From Candidatus Martarchaeota archaeon (GTDB lineage Archaea; Micrarchaeota; Micrarchaeia; Micrarchaeales; Micrarchaeaceae): a stretch of 18,481 nucleotides of DNA. The stretch spans positions 1 to 18,481 of the forward strand of contig JAMCZL010000024.1 in NCBI GenBank assembly GCA_023485745.1. The letters run 5' to 3'. Both the position numbers and the translations under genes were made by a program. Positions 8,300 to 14,668 of the stretch are shown in pieces; the first letter of the stretch is position 1; each line of letters begins with the position of its first letter. A model generated the notes under the pieces. The model had not been told where the DNA came from. It worked only from the letters and a program-made list of their open reading frames with translations, and ran no database searches.

Positions 8300-8344
8300 T
8301 TTTTTACCACAGTATTATGAAGATATCATATTCAGCTCGAATAG

Positions 8345-8354
8345 TTATTTAAAG
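8345..8354 (-). promoter_or_regulatory. TATA box between the PH-domain gene and the mini-element
   Basis: The minus strand reads CTTTAAATAA, with a C-rich flank like a BRE. A start site near 8325 gives a leader of about 26 bases for the gene beginning at 8299. The TTTAAA core is palindromic, so weak initiation toward the element on the plus strand is also conceivable. Confidence 0.45.
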
Positions 8355-8370
8355 GTTTTCTTTGGACGGC

Positions 8371-8385
8371 GTTTGGGACAAAAGT
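8371..8385 (+). repeat. Left terminal inverted repeat of the mini-element
   Basis: GTTTGGGACAAAAGT, a perfect 15-base match to the reverse complement of 8596-8610. The match ends sharply on the inner side (TAACC versus CGTTAA). Confidence 0.8.
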
Positions 8386-8388
8386 TAA

Positions 8389-8414
8389 CCATAACCCTCC
8401 CGAATAGGTTATGG
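8389..8414 (+). repeat. Hairpin covering the DUF2080 start codon
   Basis: CCATAACC (8389-8396) and GGTTATGG (8407-8414) form a perfect 8-bp stem with a 10-base loop. The ATG at 8411 is part of the right arm, so in RNA the start codon would be paired. This could limit expression of the element's gene or be a subterminal protein-binding site. Confidence 0.5.
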
Positions 8415-8593
8415 GGGACGGCGATGCGGTTTATCTCCGTATCGATCAGGAAAACGGGGTAAAAGTCAGAGATGTAGTTGGATTTATGATCAAAAAAAGT
8501 AACCCATTTGGAACCGGTGCAAAAGTAGATTGCCCTAAAGGGCATATAGGAAAAGAGGCCCATCTAATTGTGACTGACCGAAAGGCCGATTAA
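8411..8593 (+). CDS. DUF2080-like small transposon-associated protein
   Basis: 60 residues. The C-terminal half (about 27-56: KKSNPFGTGAKVDCPKGHIG, then KEAHLIVTD) resembles DUF2080, an archaeal family of small proteins annotated as transposon-encoded or transposase-associated, with an AbrB-like pattern of Phe-Gly-x-x-Ala and Pro-Lys-x-x-Ile-Gly-Lys. The N-terminus (MGDGDAVYLRIDQENG) is not recognised. The ATG at 8411 is the first possible start, because an in-frame TAG lies at 8405-8407. The gene is bracketed by 15-bp inverted repeats, and its start codon sits in a hairpin arm. It probably binds DNA or regulates transposition, but no activity is proven for the family. No clear TATA box lies inside the element, so expression may depend on flanking sequence. 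Confidence 0.65.
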   Translation: MGDGDAVYLRIDQENGVKVRDVVGFMIKKSNPFGTGAKVDCPKGHIGKEAHLIVTDRKAD

Positions 8594-8595
8594 CG

Positions 8596-8610
8596 ACTTT
8601 TGTCCCAAAC
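8596..8610 (-). repeat. Right terminal inverted repeat of the mini-element
   Basis: ACTTTTGTCCCAAAC, the exact reverse complement of 8371-8385. It begins 2 bases after the DUF2080 stop codon. Confidence 0.8.
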
Positions 8611-8626
8611 TCGCACGCTGAGAAAG

Positions 8627-8637
8627 GTATAAATATC
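8627..8637 (+). promoter_or_regulatory. TATA box for the zincin-like gene
   Basis: GTATAAATATC preceded by GAAAG. The expected start site near 8657 leaves a leader of about 10 bases to the ATG at 8667. It lies 16 bases outside the right end of the mini-element, so the promoter is intact despite it. Confidence 0.6.
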
Positions 8638-8666
8638 GTGTCTGGTGCAGTATATATGGTGCTTGC

Positions 8667-10250
8667 ATGGATGCACACATAAAAGATGTCTTTGACCTGG
8701 CATGCAAGGACGCGCTGGAGCGGGGAGCGCGGGTCAATCGCAAGGACATTGACGTGCTCAATTGTGCCTTCGAGGTTGCCCTCGGCAAGAAAAACAACGC
8801 AAACTTTAGCGTAGACGCGGGAAAACTTGATTCTATGCTGCTTGCCTTGGAAAGCATAAATAACATATGCGAGGCAAAGGCATACAGTGAAGGTCTTGAA
8901 TTCTTTCCGATTAGACACAGTGTTTCTAGGAATCCAAGGGGAAATAGCCTGGTAACCATAAAGCTCAGGGCGGGAGAAGCTAAATTCAAAACCCCGAATA
9001 GCGCCAAATCAGAAAATTTAAGCAGCCCAACAACCGCACATGCAGCACATGAAACTGCAGCACAGCTTCCGGCCCGGCTAAAGAATGAAATGCCGAGTGT
9101 TAGGGAGTTTGCCGAAGTGGTAAACAGCGCTTATGAAAAAATTGCGGAGCATTACAAAAGGTTGGGCAGGGAAAAGTATGGCATAGAATTCAAGGTGCCT
9201 GAAATTAAGATGTTTTCCGATGACAGCAAGGGGTCTGACAATGAATCGAAATTCAAGGAGGGTGTTTTAGGATATTACAAAGGCACTGAAAACACGATAC
9301 ACCTGACCAAGGCATTATATGAAAAACATTTCGCAAAAGACCCCTCGGGCCAAAACGAAGAAATTGATTTGACATTGGCGCACGAACTCGGGCATGCGTT
9401 TGCGATGCAGACAGGCTATGACAGAGCGTATAGGCTGCGCGGCAAATTCGATGGCAGCGGCCGCCTAAGGGACAAAGAGATAAGAGACAGGGTTGCCGCA
9501 GAATTTTTAGCAAACATTTTCGGGGCAAGGATTGAGCTTGAGATTAAAGGCGTATTTCCAACAAATACTGCACTGATCAAGGAGCTTGTCAATCAAGCGG
9601 CGATTGGCTACGTCTACAAAGATACCGAGGCGGCGAAGATTTATCTTGATGCATTATTGAAAAGCTCAAAGGAGCTTATGGATAAGCACGCCGAGATTGG
9701 AGCTGAATTCAGGAAAAATAAGCGCAGCTACACGGACAATGGGGGCGAGATAGACTTGGGATACTTTAAGACCTACCTTCTTGAAGCCACCGTAGAAGCC
9801 AGCAAACACCTGGAATTCATAAAAGACAGTCTCTCGGCTCTGGAGATCTATGGGGGGCCGGTGCTCGGGGCTGCGAAGGCGCTCGAAAACGGGATCGGCT
9901 TTGACGAGCTGGTCAGTAAGGCGTCGAAAAACATAAAATCCCTGAAATATGTAAAGGAATACTTTCCTGGTGCAGCTGCGGTAGAATACTCAAACCTGTA
10001 TTTGTCTTTTGATCTCTTTGGGAGCCTGGGCCCGTATATGAGGGACGTGCTGGGCCTGAGCGACGACCAAAATAAAAATTTGAATCCGGAAAAGCGCATG
10101 CGTGATGAACTTGAAAAATGCGGGGACGCAATAGATGGAATGGAGAAGTATTTTAAAAAGATGGAGCGCATGAGCAGGGACATATATGAAAACGAAAAGA
10201 AGGTCCTTGGCGAAATGGAAAGGATTAGGGATAGGCTGAATGGCGCCTGA
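8667..10250 (+). CDS. Zincin-like metallopeptidase-domain protein, unknown role
   Basis: 527 residues with a zinc-protease signature. HELGH is at about 239-243 within LTLAHELGHAFAMQTG, and a likely third ligand is E279 in VAAEFLANIFGAR, the Glu-x-x-Ala-Asn pattern also seen in ImmA/IrrE-type gluzincins. A strand-like LGYYKGTENTIHL precedes the site, as in that fold. The N-terminal 1-110 is not recognised, and 110-140 is a low-complexity Ala/Thr/Ser linker. The C-terminal 300-527 is mostly helical, ending in a charged coiled coil (about 470-525). No signal peptide or membrane segment is seen, so it is probably cytoplasmic. It faces the mini-element and precedes a Yip1-like membrane protein on the same strand. 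Protease activity is inferred from the motif; the substrate is unknown. Confidence 0.68.
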   Translation: MDAHIKDVFDLACKDALERGARVNRKDIDVLNCAFEVALGKKNNANFSVDAGKLDSMLLALESINNICEAKAYSEGLEFFPIRHSVSRNPRGNSLVTIKLRAGEAKFKTPNSAKSENLSSPTTAHAAHETAAQLPARLKNEMPSVREFAEVVNSAYEKIAEHYKRLGREKYGIEFKVPEIKMFSDDSKGSDNESKFKEGVLGYYKGTENTIHLTKALYEKHFAKDPSGQNEEIDLTLAHELGHAFAMQTGYDRAYRLRGKFDGSGRLRDKEIRDRVAAEFLANIFGARIELEIKGVFPTNTALIKELVNQAAIGYVYKDTEAAKIYLDALLKSSKELMDKHAEIGAEFRKNKRSYTDNGGEIDLGYFKTYLLEATVEASKHLEFIKDSLSALEIYGGPVLGAAKALENGIGFDELVSKASKNIKSLKYVKEYFPGAAAVEYSNLYLSFDLFGSLGPYMRDVLGLSDDQNKNLNPEKRMRDELEKCGDAIDGMEKYFKKMERMSRDIYENEKKVLGEMERIRDRLNGA

Positions 10251-10290
10251 CTAATGAATGCAGTGCATAGAAAGCGCCAAACCATAGGTA

Positions 10291-10298
10291 TTTATATC
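10291..10298 (+). promoter_or_regulatory. TATA box for the Yip1-like membrane protein
   Basis: TTTATATC, preceded by AGGTA. It predicts a transcript start near 10320, after the ATG at 10309 and before the ATG at 10327, and so decides in favour of the latter. Confidence 0.5.
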
Positions 10299-10326
10299 CG
10301 CTTTAAAAATGATTGACTGTGGTTTA

Positions 10327-11805
10327 ATGAGTTTCGTGGAGTTTTTTGTTGATTCTTACAAGAAGGCATTTGGGATTATGCTTCACCCCGGAAAAAACGC
10401 ACGTGGCGCCCTCAGCTTGGGCGATGCGCTGAAATTCTATTACACAATAGCGATAATACCTTTGATACTGGGAGTTGCCTTGTCTCTGCTGACAAATGCG
10501 AGCTTCCTCGGGATGTTTGGAGGACTTTCCGGAAGCAGCGCGTTTGCCCCCGGTGCCGCTGCACCCGGGAGTGGATTGTTGTTTGCAGTATACCTAATAG
10601 CATTTTTCGTTGTGCTTGCGCCCATTGGTCTGCTGTTCGACACTGCCATGTATCACATAATAATAAAGTCACTTTTAAAGATTTACAACAAGCCGTATGC
10701 AACGGCCTTTACGGCTTTTACCTATGCCATAATACCAGCGGTGCTGGTTTATTGGCTCATGCCGTTAGGCGTACTTGGGTTTATGGTAATACTGCTATTC
10801 GGCATATGGAGCTTCGTAATAGAGATAATCTCACTTTCAAACCTGCTTTCTATAAGCAGGCTTATGGCTTTAGGCAGCTTAATACTTGACGAAATTATAG
10901 TTACGGTAATATTTTACATAATAATTGCAGTGATATTCGGAGCTCTGTTCCTGACAATTCTCAATTTGGCTGGGCCGACGCTGCTCAATTCATCGGCAAT
11001 AAGCAGCAGCCACTCCTTTACGACCATTCCAGGTTATATTAATACAACAGGTATAGCTGTTCCTGCCAGCACGTCATCGGCTAACTACTCACCGTGTGCG
11101 AATTTCACGATATCTGATCCGGAAGAATCGAATCCTGCCACGCCAGGCAGCAATGTAGAGTACGCCACATGCAAATGGGGCGGCGGCGCGCTTTATGTGT
11201 ATACTGCTGGTGGGTACTCAGGCTATGCCAATCTTAACATAACGGGAAGCAACGGTAAAACGTATTTTGTAAACTCTACAAACGCAAGGTGCTATCAATA
11301 CGCAGGATCTTTCTATGCGCCAGCACAAGATTACAGGCTGCGGATAAGCTCTGGCGGTGGAGGGGGATACTGCGGCAATGCCGCCGCACTGCTTTTACCA
11401 GCAAGTGCTGTGAACGCATCTAATGGAGTTAACTCCACTTCAGTTTCAGCTTCTGGTCCAAACCTTAGACTGCCTTACGGTGGCGTACTTGCTCCGCCAA
11501 ACATTAGCTCGACTGCTGACAATGTGTTCGGCAACACGCAGTTCAGGTTTTTCACGAATGATAGCGCGATGATGCTATTTCAGAACGGAACAAAAGTTTG
11601 GCTGGGCACCATTCCATTAAACTATTCTGTCAACCAGGTTGAGCTGTATAGCAAGACCTGGCCGAACGGACATATATCAAAAGGCATCGAATTTATTAGC
11701 GTTGACCTGCTGGACTCTGGCGGCTCTAGCTCTGCCGTAGTTATAGTTAGATACCCAACCAATTCCAACAACACAGTACTGATAAATTACGGAGGCATAA
11801 GCTGA
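10327..11805 (+). CDS. Yip1-like membrane protein with large sequon-rich extracytoplasmic domain
   Basis: 492 residues. The N-terminal ~210 residues look like the Yip1/YIPF type: an amphipathic start (SFVEFFVDSYKKAFGIMLHP) followed by about five hydrophobic helices with short loops. From about residue 215 the protein is soluble, Ser/Gly/Asn/Tyr-rich and beta-like. It carries many Asn-x-Ser/Thr sequons (NSS, NTT, NYS, NFT, NIT, NST, NAS, NIS, NDS, NGT, NNT) and at least four Cys, including a Gly-rich turn (SSGGGGGYCG). The sequons and Cys suggest an N-glycosylated, possibly disulfide-bonded domain outside the membrane. ATG 10327 is preferred over ATG 10309, which lies before the predicted transcript start. 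The Yip1 call is by topology and N-terminal pattern only. The C-terminal domain is not recognised. Confidence 0.6.
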   Translation: MSFVEFFVDSYKKAFGIMLHPGKNARGALSLGDALKFYYTIAIIPLILGVALSLLTNASFLGMFGGLSGSSAFAPGAAAPGSGLLFAVYLIAFFVVLAPIGLLFDTAMYHIIIKSLLKIYNKPYATAFTAFTYAIIPAVLVYWLMPLGVLGFMVILLFGIWSFVIEIISLSNLLSISRLMALGSLILDEIIVTVIFYIIIAVIFGALFLTILNLAGPTLLNSSAISSSHSFTTIPGYINTTGIAVPASTSSANYSPCANFTISDPEESNPATPGSNVEYATCKWGGGALYVYTAGGYSGYANLNITGSNGKTYFVNSTNARCYQYAGSFYAPAQDYRLRISSGGGGGYCGNAAALLLPASAVNASNGVNSTSVSASGPNLRLPYGGVLAPPNISSTADNVFGNTQFRFFTNDSAMMLFQNGTKVWLGTIPLNYSVNQVELYSKTWPNGHISKGIEFISVDLLDSGGSSSAVVIVRYPTNSNNTVLINYGGIS

Positions 11806-11900
11806 TTTTAGAAGCACTGCGCTTGAAGGCGGGCGCAATGAGCCCTGGTATGGATATGCGGCGATGCAGCTGCAAAATGCACAACATAAAGGCGCATCCA

Positions 11901-11909
11901 TATTTTTAG
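11901..11909 (+). promoter_or_regulatory. TATA-like element for the ABC transporter operon
   Basis: TATTTTTAG, preceded by CATCCA. The expected start near 11930 leaves a leader of about 12 bases to ATG 11943. The T-rich tract may also end the upstream transcript. Confidence 0.4.
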
Positions 11910-11942
11910 ATTTTTGCGACAAAGCTCCTATATTTGATTTGC

Positions 11943-12785
11943 ATGATAGAAGTTAGGGCGCTGGAGAAGCGCTACTCAGACGGCAATTACGCCCTCAGGA
12001 AGGTGAGCTTCAGACTTGACAAGAGGGTTACTGCCATTATTGGAAGGAACGGAGCTGGCAAGACTACGCTGATGAGGATACTTTCTACTCAGCTTGAGCA
12101 GACCTCGGGCAAGGCGACCATAGACGGCTATGATACTCTCAAGGATGCAGACAAAGTAAGAAGGATAGTGGTTAGCATACCGCAGGAGGCCAGCCCCATA
12201 GGATACCTTACGCCAATGGAGCACCTGAAGATGTACCTTGTCGCACGGGGAATTCCTCTGGCAGAGGCGGCGAAGAGGTCGGTGAAGGCGCTTAAGACTC
12301 TCGAGATGGCTGATGCCGCCGACACGCCGACCGACATGCTCTCCGGCGGCATGAAGAGGAAGGTGTTCGTGGCTATGGCGCTTGCGTCCGATGCGGACAT
12401 GGTTTTCCTAGACGAGCCGACCACAGGCCTGGACCCTCTCTCCAGGTTTGAAGTCTGGTCCGCGATAAAGGAGCTTAAGGGCAGGATCATACTTACAACG
12501 CATTACATGGAGGAGGCCGCAGAGCTTGCTGAGGACGTTATAATGATGGAAGCTGGAAAAATAATGCAGCGGGGCACGGTTGAGCAGCTGCTGGACAAGT
12601 TCAAAGGCATGGTAAGGGCAGAGACCAACGACTCTCGCAGAAGCCATTCTTTTAGCGTCGGCAATACATACATAAAGTATATACGCATAGGCGAAAGCGA
12701 GAAGTACGTCAAGCAGGGATATTCAATAAAGAAGATAACGCTGGACGACCTTTTTATAAGCAGGGGTGTTGCAATTGAATCTTAA
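11943..12785 (+). CDS. ABC transporter ATP-binding protein (ABC-2 exporter type)
   Basis: Nucleotide-binding subunit of an ABC-2 exporter, acting at the cytoplasmic face of the membrane. 280 residues from ATG 11943. Visible motifs: Walker A GRNGAGKT (34-41), signature LSGGM (133-137), Walker B VFLDEP (154-159) with D-loop GLDP, and switch His in LTTHYMEEA (H187). The 70-residue C-terminal tail is the usual extension of drug/polysaccharide exporter ATPases (CcmA/NatA-like). A TTG at 11934 would add MIC in front, but MIEVRALEKRY is the standard start. Its 3' end overlaps the permease gene by 11 bases, so the two subunits are translationally coupled. The substrate cannot be told from sequence. 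Confidence 0.92.
   Translation: MIEVRALEKRYSDGNYALRKVSFRLDKRVTAIIGRNGAGKTTLMRILSTQLEQTSGKATIDGYDTLKDADKVRRIVVSIPQEASPIGYLTPMEHLKMYLVARGIPLAEAAKRSVKALKTLEMADAADTPTDMLSGGMKRKVFVAMALASDADMVFLDEPTTGLDPLSRFEVWSAIKELKGRIILTTHYMEEAAELAEDVIMMEAGKIMQRGTVEQLLDKFKGMVRAETNDSRRSHSFSVGNTYIKYIRIGESEKYVKQGYSIKKITLDDLFISRGVAIES
12763..12768 (+). promoter_or_regulatory. Ribosome binding site deciding the permease start
   Basis: GGGGTG lies inside the last codons of the ATPase gene, 6 bases before TTG 12775. The alternative GTG (12766) and TTG (12769) starts overlap or touch this site, so TTG 12775 is the likely start. Confidence 0.5.
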
Positions 12786-13497
12786 GTTTATAGGAACTTT
12801 TACTTGGTATTACGGCTTCAGGTCAATACCGCGGGGGCCGTCATATATAATATCATCAATAATGTACCCGCTGGTATTCCTTTTCCTGATAACCATATTC
12901 TCTGCCGGCAAGTTCATTGACTATGCAGTAGTAGGAGGTTTCATATCGATAATAGGCATGAATGCAATATACAGCAGCAGCGACATTGCATTCCAGAGGC
13001 TGCAGCTTAAGACGCAAGACCTTTTTGTTGCAACGAGCATAAGCTCCACGGACTACATGCTTGCGATGGCATTCAGCTATTTGGCCACGTCCACGCCGGG
13101 GATAGCCGTCTACGCCGTCATAGGCCTGCTGCTTGGGCTTTTCACCGCGCTCAACGCGCTGGCGCTGGTGGTGCTTCTGCTGCTGGTACTTTTCGGAATA
13201 ACTTCTATATCGTTCCTCGTATCAGGCATGATAAAGCACGTAAGGAACGTTTGGGGCATCGCAGGGATACTGGGTGTGCTGCTTACTGTGCTGCCTCCGG
13301 TGTTTTATCCGTACACCATACTTCCAAAGCCGCTGCTCTACGTGTTCATGATATCTCCGGTAACTCCGGCCGCCGTGCTTGCCCAGGCTGCATTCGGCCT
13401 AGGGCCGTTTGCGCCGTATGCGATTGCGGTGCTGCTTGTAGAAATAGTGGTATACACGGCAATAGCGAAATACACAAACCACTGGAGGGAAAAGTAG
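12775..13497 (+). CDS. ABC-2 type transporter permease
   Basis: Membrane subunit partnering the preceding ATPase. 240 residues from TTG 12775. A short amphipathic N-terminus (WYYGFRSIPRGPSYIISSIM) is followed by six hydrophobic helices, the ABC-2 permease topology: near 25-45, 50-70, 95-125, 130-155, 165-185 and 210-232. The residues MISPVTPAAVLAQAAFG before the last helix are typical of the family. The start is set by the GGGGTG site, and the gene overlaps the ATPase by 11 bases. It converges on the SRPBCC gene with only 6 bases between stops. No marker of substrate is visible; the best inference is drug, lipid or glycan export. Confidence 0.88.
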   Translation: MNLKFIGTFTWYYGFRSIPRGPSYIISSIMYPLVFLFLITIFSAGKFIDYAVVGGFISIIGMNAIYSSSDIAFQRLQLKTQDLFVATSISSTDYMLAMAFSYLATSTPGIAVYAVIGLLLGLFTALNALALVVLLLLVLFGITSISFLVSGMIKHVRNVWGIAGILGVLLTVLPPVFYPYTILPKPLLYVFMISPVTPAAVLAQAAFGLGPFAPYAIAVLLVEIVVYTAIAKYTNHWREK

Positions 13498-13503
13498 ATG
13501 GTT

Positions 13504-13944
13504 CTATTGGAGTTTCTTCTTTAGGTCTTCTATTATCTGGCTTATAAACTTGTCTGCGGCGCGCTTTATCATGGGCCCGCCGAAGGTTGCTGCGATGCCC
13601 CCGACATTTACAGATGCGTCCCAGGACACCTTCGAACCTTTGCTGGAAGGGTCTATGCTGAACTTCGTAAGGAAGTCAACCGAGCTTCCGGATCCGGAGC
13701 CGGATCCCTTGAGTTCCACGTACGATGGCGCCTTTGAAGAAAGGGTCTTAAGCTTCACCTTGAATGTGCCCCGTATGAAGGAAAAGCCAACGGGGACGTC
13801 CATGGTTATGCCGTTCTCGTCATAGCTGTATTTTTTTACCCCTGGTATGTATTTTACAAGCTTGTCCGGTATTGTAAGTATCTCAAATATTTCCTTGGGC
13901 GCAGCGTTTACCTCTGCGTTGCCTTTGAACTCCATGCGTATCAT
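13504..13944 (-). CDS. CoxG-like SRPBCC family protein
   Basis: 146 residues from ATG 13944. The fold pattern is that of the CoxG/START-like (SRPBCC) family, which in carbon monoxide dehydrogenase clusters helps anchor or mature the molybdenum enzyme at the membrane. It shows EFKGNAEVNAAPKEIFEIL, then IPGVKKYS, FKVKLKTLSS, SSVDFLTKFSID, and a C-terminal helix after GGIAATFGGPMIKRAADKF. A TATA-like box at 13964-13971 puts the transcript start almost on ATG 13944; ATG 13935 (MEFKGN) is the close alternative, and an in-frame TTG at 13962 is too near the box. It is head-to-head with a truncated CoxM-like sequence. With that partner broken, it may now serve another ligand-binding role. Confidence 0.78.
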   Translation of the reverse strand: MIRMEFKGNAEVNAAPKEIFEILTIPDKLVKYIPGVKKYSYDENGITMDVPVGFSFIRGTFKVKLKTLSSKAPSYVELKGSGSGSGSSVDFLTKFSIDPSSKGSKVSWDASVNVGGIAATFGGPMIKRAADKFISQIIEDLKKKLQ

Positions 13945-13963
13945 AGTGCTTTTGATGCTCAAT

Positions 13964-13971
13964 TCTAAATA
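13964..13971 (-). promoter_or_regulatory. TATA-like element for the CoxG-like gene
   Basis: The minus strand reads TATTTAGA within GGTATTTAGAATT. Its centre is about 25 bases before ATG 13944, consistent with a leaderless message. Confidence 0.4.
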
Positions 13972-14029
13972 CCTGTTGCGAATGGCGAAGTTTTTTGAAA
14001 GGTTTTTGTAGTTTGTATCGGATATATAG

Positions 14030-14245
14030 ATGTGGTTTTTGCTGCCTAGGAATTTTGATTACTATGCTCCGGCAAGCCTGAAGGAGGCCGCTGCAGTGCT
14101 TAAGAGCCATAGTGACGCACGGGTCCTTGCTGGAGGCCAGAGCCTTCTGCCCATGATGAAACTCAGGCTTGCATCGCCCGACGCAATAGTTGACATCTCG
14201 AGGATAAGGGAACTGCATGGAATAAGGCAGGAGGATCTTGTCTAG
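14030..14245 (+). pseudogene. 5' remnant of CoxM-type FAD-binding subunit (molybdenum hydroxylase)
   Basis: 71 residues matching only the first quarter of the medium, FAD-binding subunit of CO/xanthine dehydrogenases, which is normally about 280 residues. It begins FDYYAPASLKEAAAVL and includes the FAD-binding loop AGGQSLLPMMKLR (34-46) and PDAIVDISRIRELHGIRQED, then stops at TAG. Downstream bases show no continuation of the family in any frame: the next 25 bases run into a TATA box for another gene. The flavin and FeS-facing domains are therefore missing, along with the large and small subunits. Retained motifs suggest recent truncation. Either the whole locus was lost or this was acquired as a fragment. 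A functional 71-residue peptide is possible but unlikely. Confidence 0.78.
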
Positions 14246-14269
14246 GAAAGTAATGCAACGTAAGTAACA

Positions 14270-14278
14270 TATAAATAT
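14270..14278 (+). promoter_or_regulatory. TATA box for the small membrane protein
   Basis: TATAAATAT. The predicted start near 14299 leaves about 13 bases to ATG 14312 and excludes the TTG at 14282. Confidence 0.55.
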
Positions 14279-14311
14279 CAGTTGCTGCCCAGACCTTTTA
14301 AGCGTGTTATT

Positions 14312-14650
14312 ATGCAAAAGCAGTTTGGGCACTTGAAATCTAAAGAGCCGCTGGCGGTGCTGCCAAGGGTCGATACTTCTGAAGGAAGACAGGACACGGT
14401 CCGAATTCCGATTAGAGTGGCTTCAGAAAAAGCCGGTGCGGCTGCCATACGCAATAAGATTGGAGGTAGAAAGGATGCCGCATCTGGAGGGATAGCATCA
14501 GGACTGCTTATTGGATCTGGATTTACGGCGATTATCGCCGGCGCATTGTCGGGCGGAGCAGGACTTGCAGCGCTTTCGGCGATAGTGGCTGGAGGAACTG
14601 CAATGCTCTTCGGGTTTGTTGTTGCACTAGGTAAGACCATAAAAGGATAG
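14312..14650 (+). CDS. Small Gly/Ala-rich two-helix membrane protein, unknown function
   Basis: Not recognised. From ATG 14312 it is 112 residues. The N-terminal half is polar and basic (QKQFGHLKSKEPLAVLPRVD onward). The C-terminal half consists of two closely spaced hydrophobic segments with repeated small residues (GGIASGLLIGSGFTAIIAGA and GGAGLAALSAIVAGGTAMLF), a glycine-zipper-like pattern that favours tight helix packing. It ends in a short Lys tail. An in-frame TTG at 14282 precedes the predicted transcript start and is rejected. The gene has its own strong TATA box and a convergent neighbour 18 bases away. The hairpin of helices could form an oligomeric membrane assembly, but no function is assigned. 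Confidence 0.6.
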   Translation: MQKQFGHLKSKEPLAVLPRVDTSEGRQDTVRIPIRVASEKAGAAAIRNKIGGRKDAASGGIASGLLIGSGFTAIIAGALSGGAGLAALSAIVAGGTAMLFGFVVALGKTIKG

Positions 14651-14668
14651 GCAGGTCTTGGCTCTTAG

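Larger units (their letters stand above)
8371..8610 (+). mobile_element. 240-bp mini-element with 15-bp terminal inverted repeats and a DUF2080 gene
   Basis: The segment starts with GTTTGGGACAAAAGT (8371-8385) and ends with its exact reverse complement (8596-8610). It encloses one 60-codon gene resembling the DUF2080 family, annotated elsewhere as transposon-encoded. No transposase or resolvase is inside, and no target-site duplication is evident at the edges (left flank GGACGGC, right flank TCGCACG). It lies precisely between the divergent promoters of the two neighbouring genes. The best reading is a non-autonomous, MITE-like element mobilised in trans, or the fossil of one. Ends and gene are seen directly; mobility is inferred. 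Confidence 0.68.

Noticed and set aside
8361..8620. Target-site duplication flanking the mini-element
   Set aside because: Left flank GGACGGC and right flank TCGCACG share no direct repeat adjacent to the ends, so none is claimed.
11838..11909. A 23-residue plus-strand frame with CSCKMH between the Yip1-like gene and the ABC operon
   Set aside because: Too short to judge, no ribosome site or TATA box at the right distance, and it overlaps the promoter of the ABC operon.
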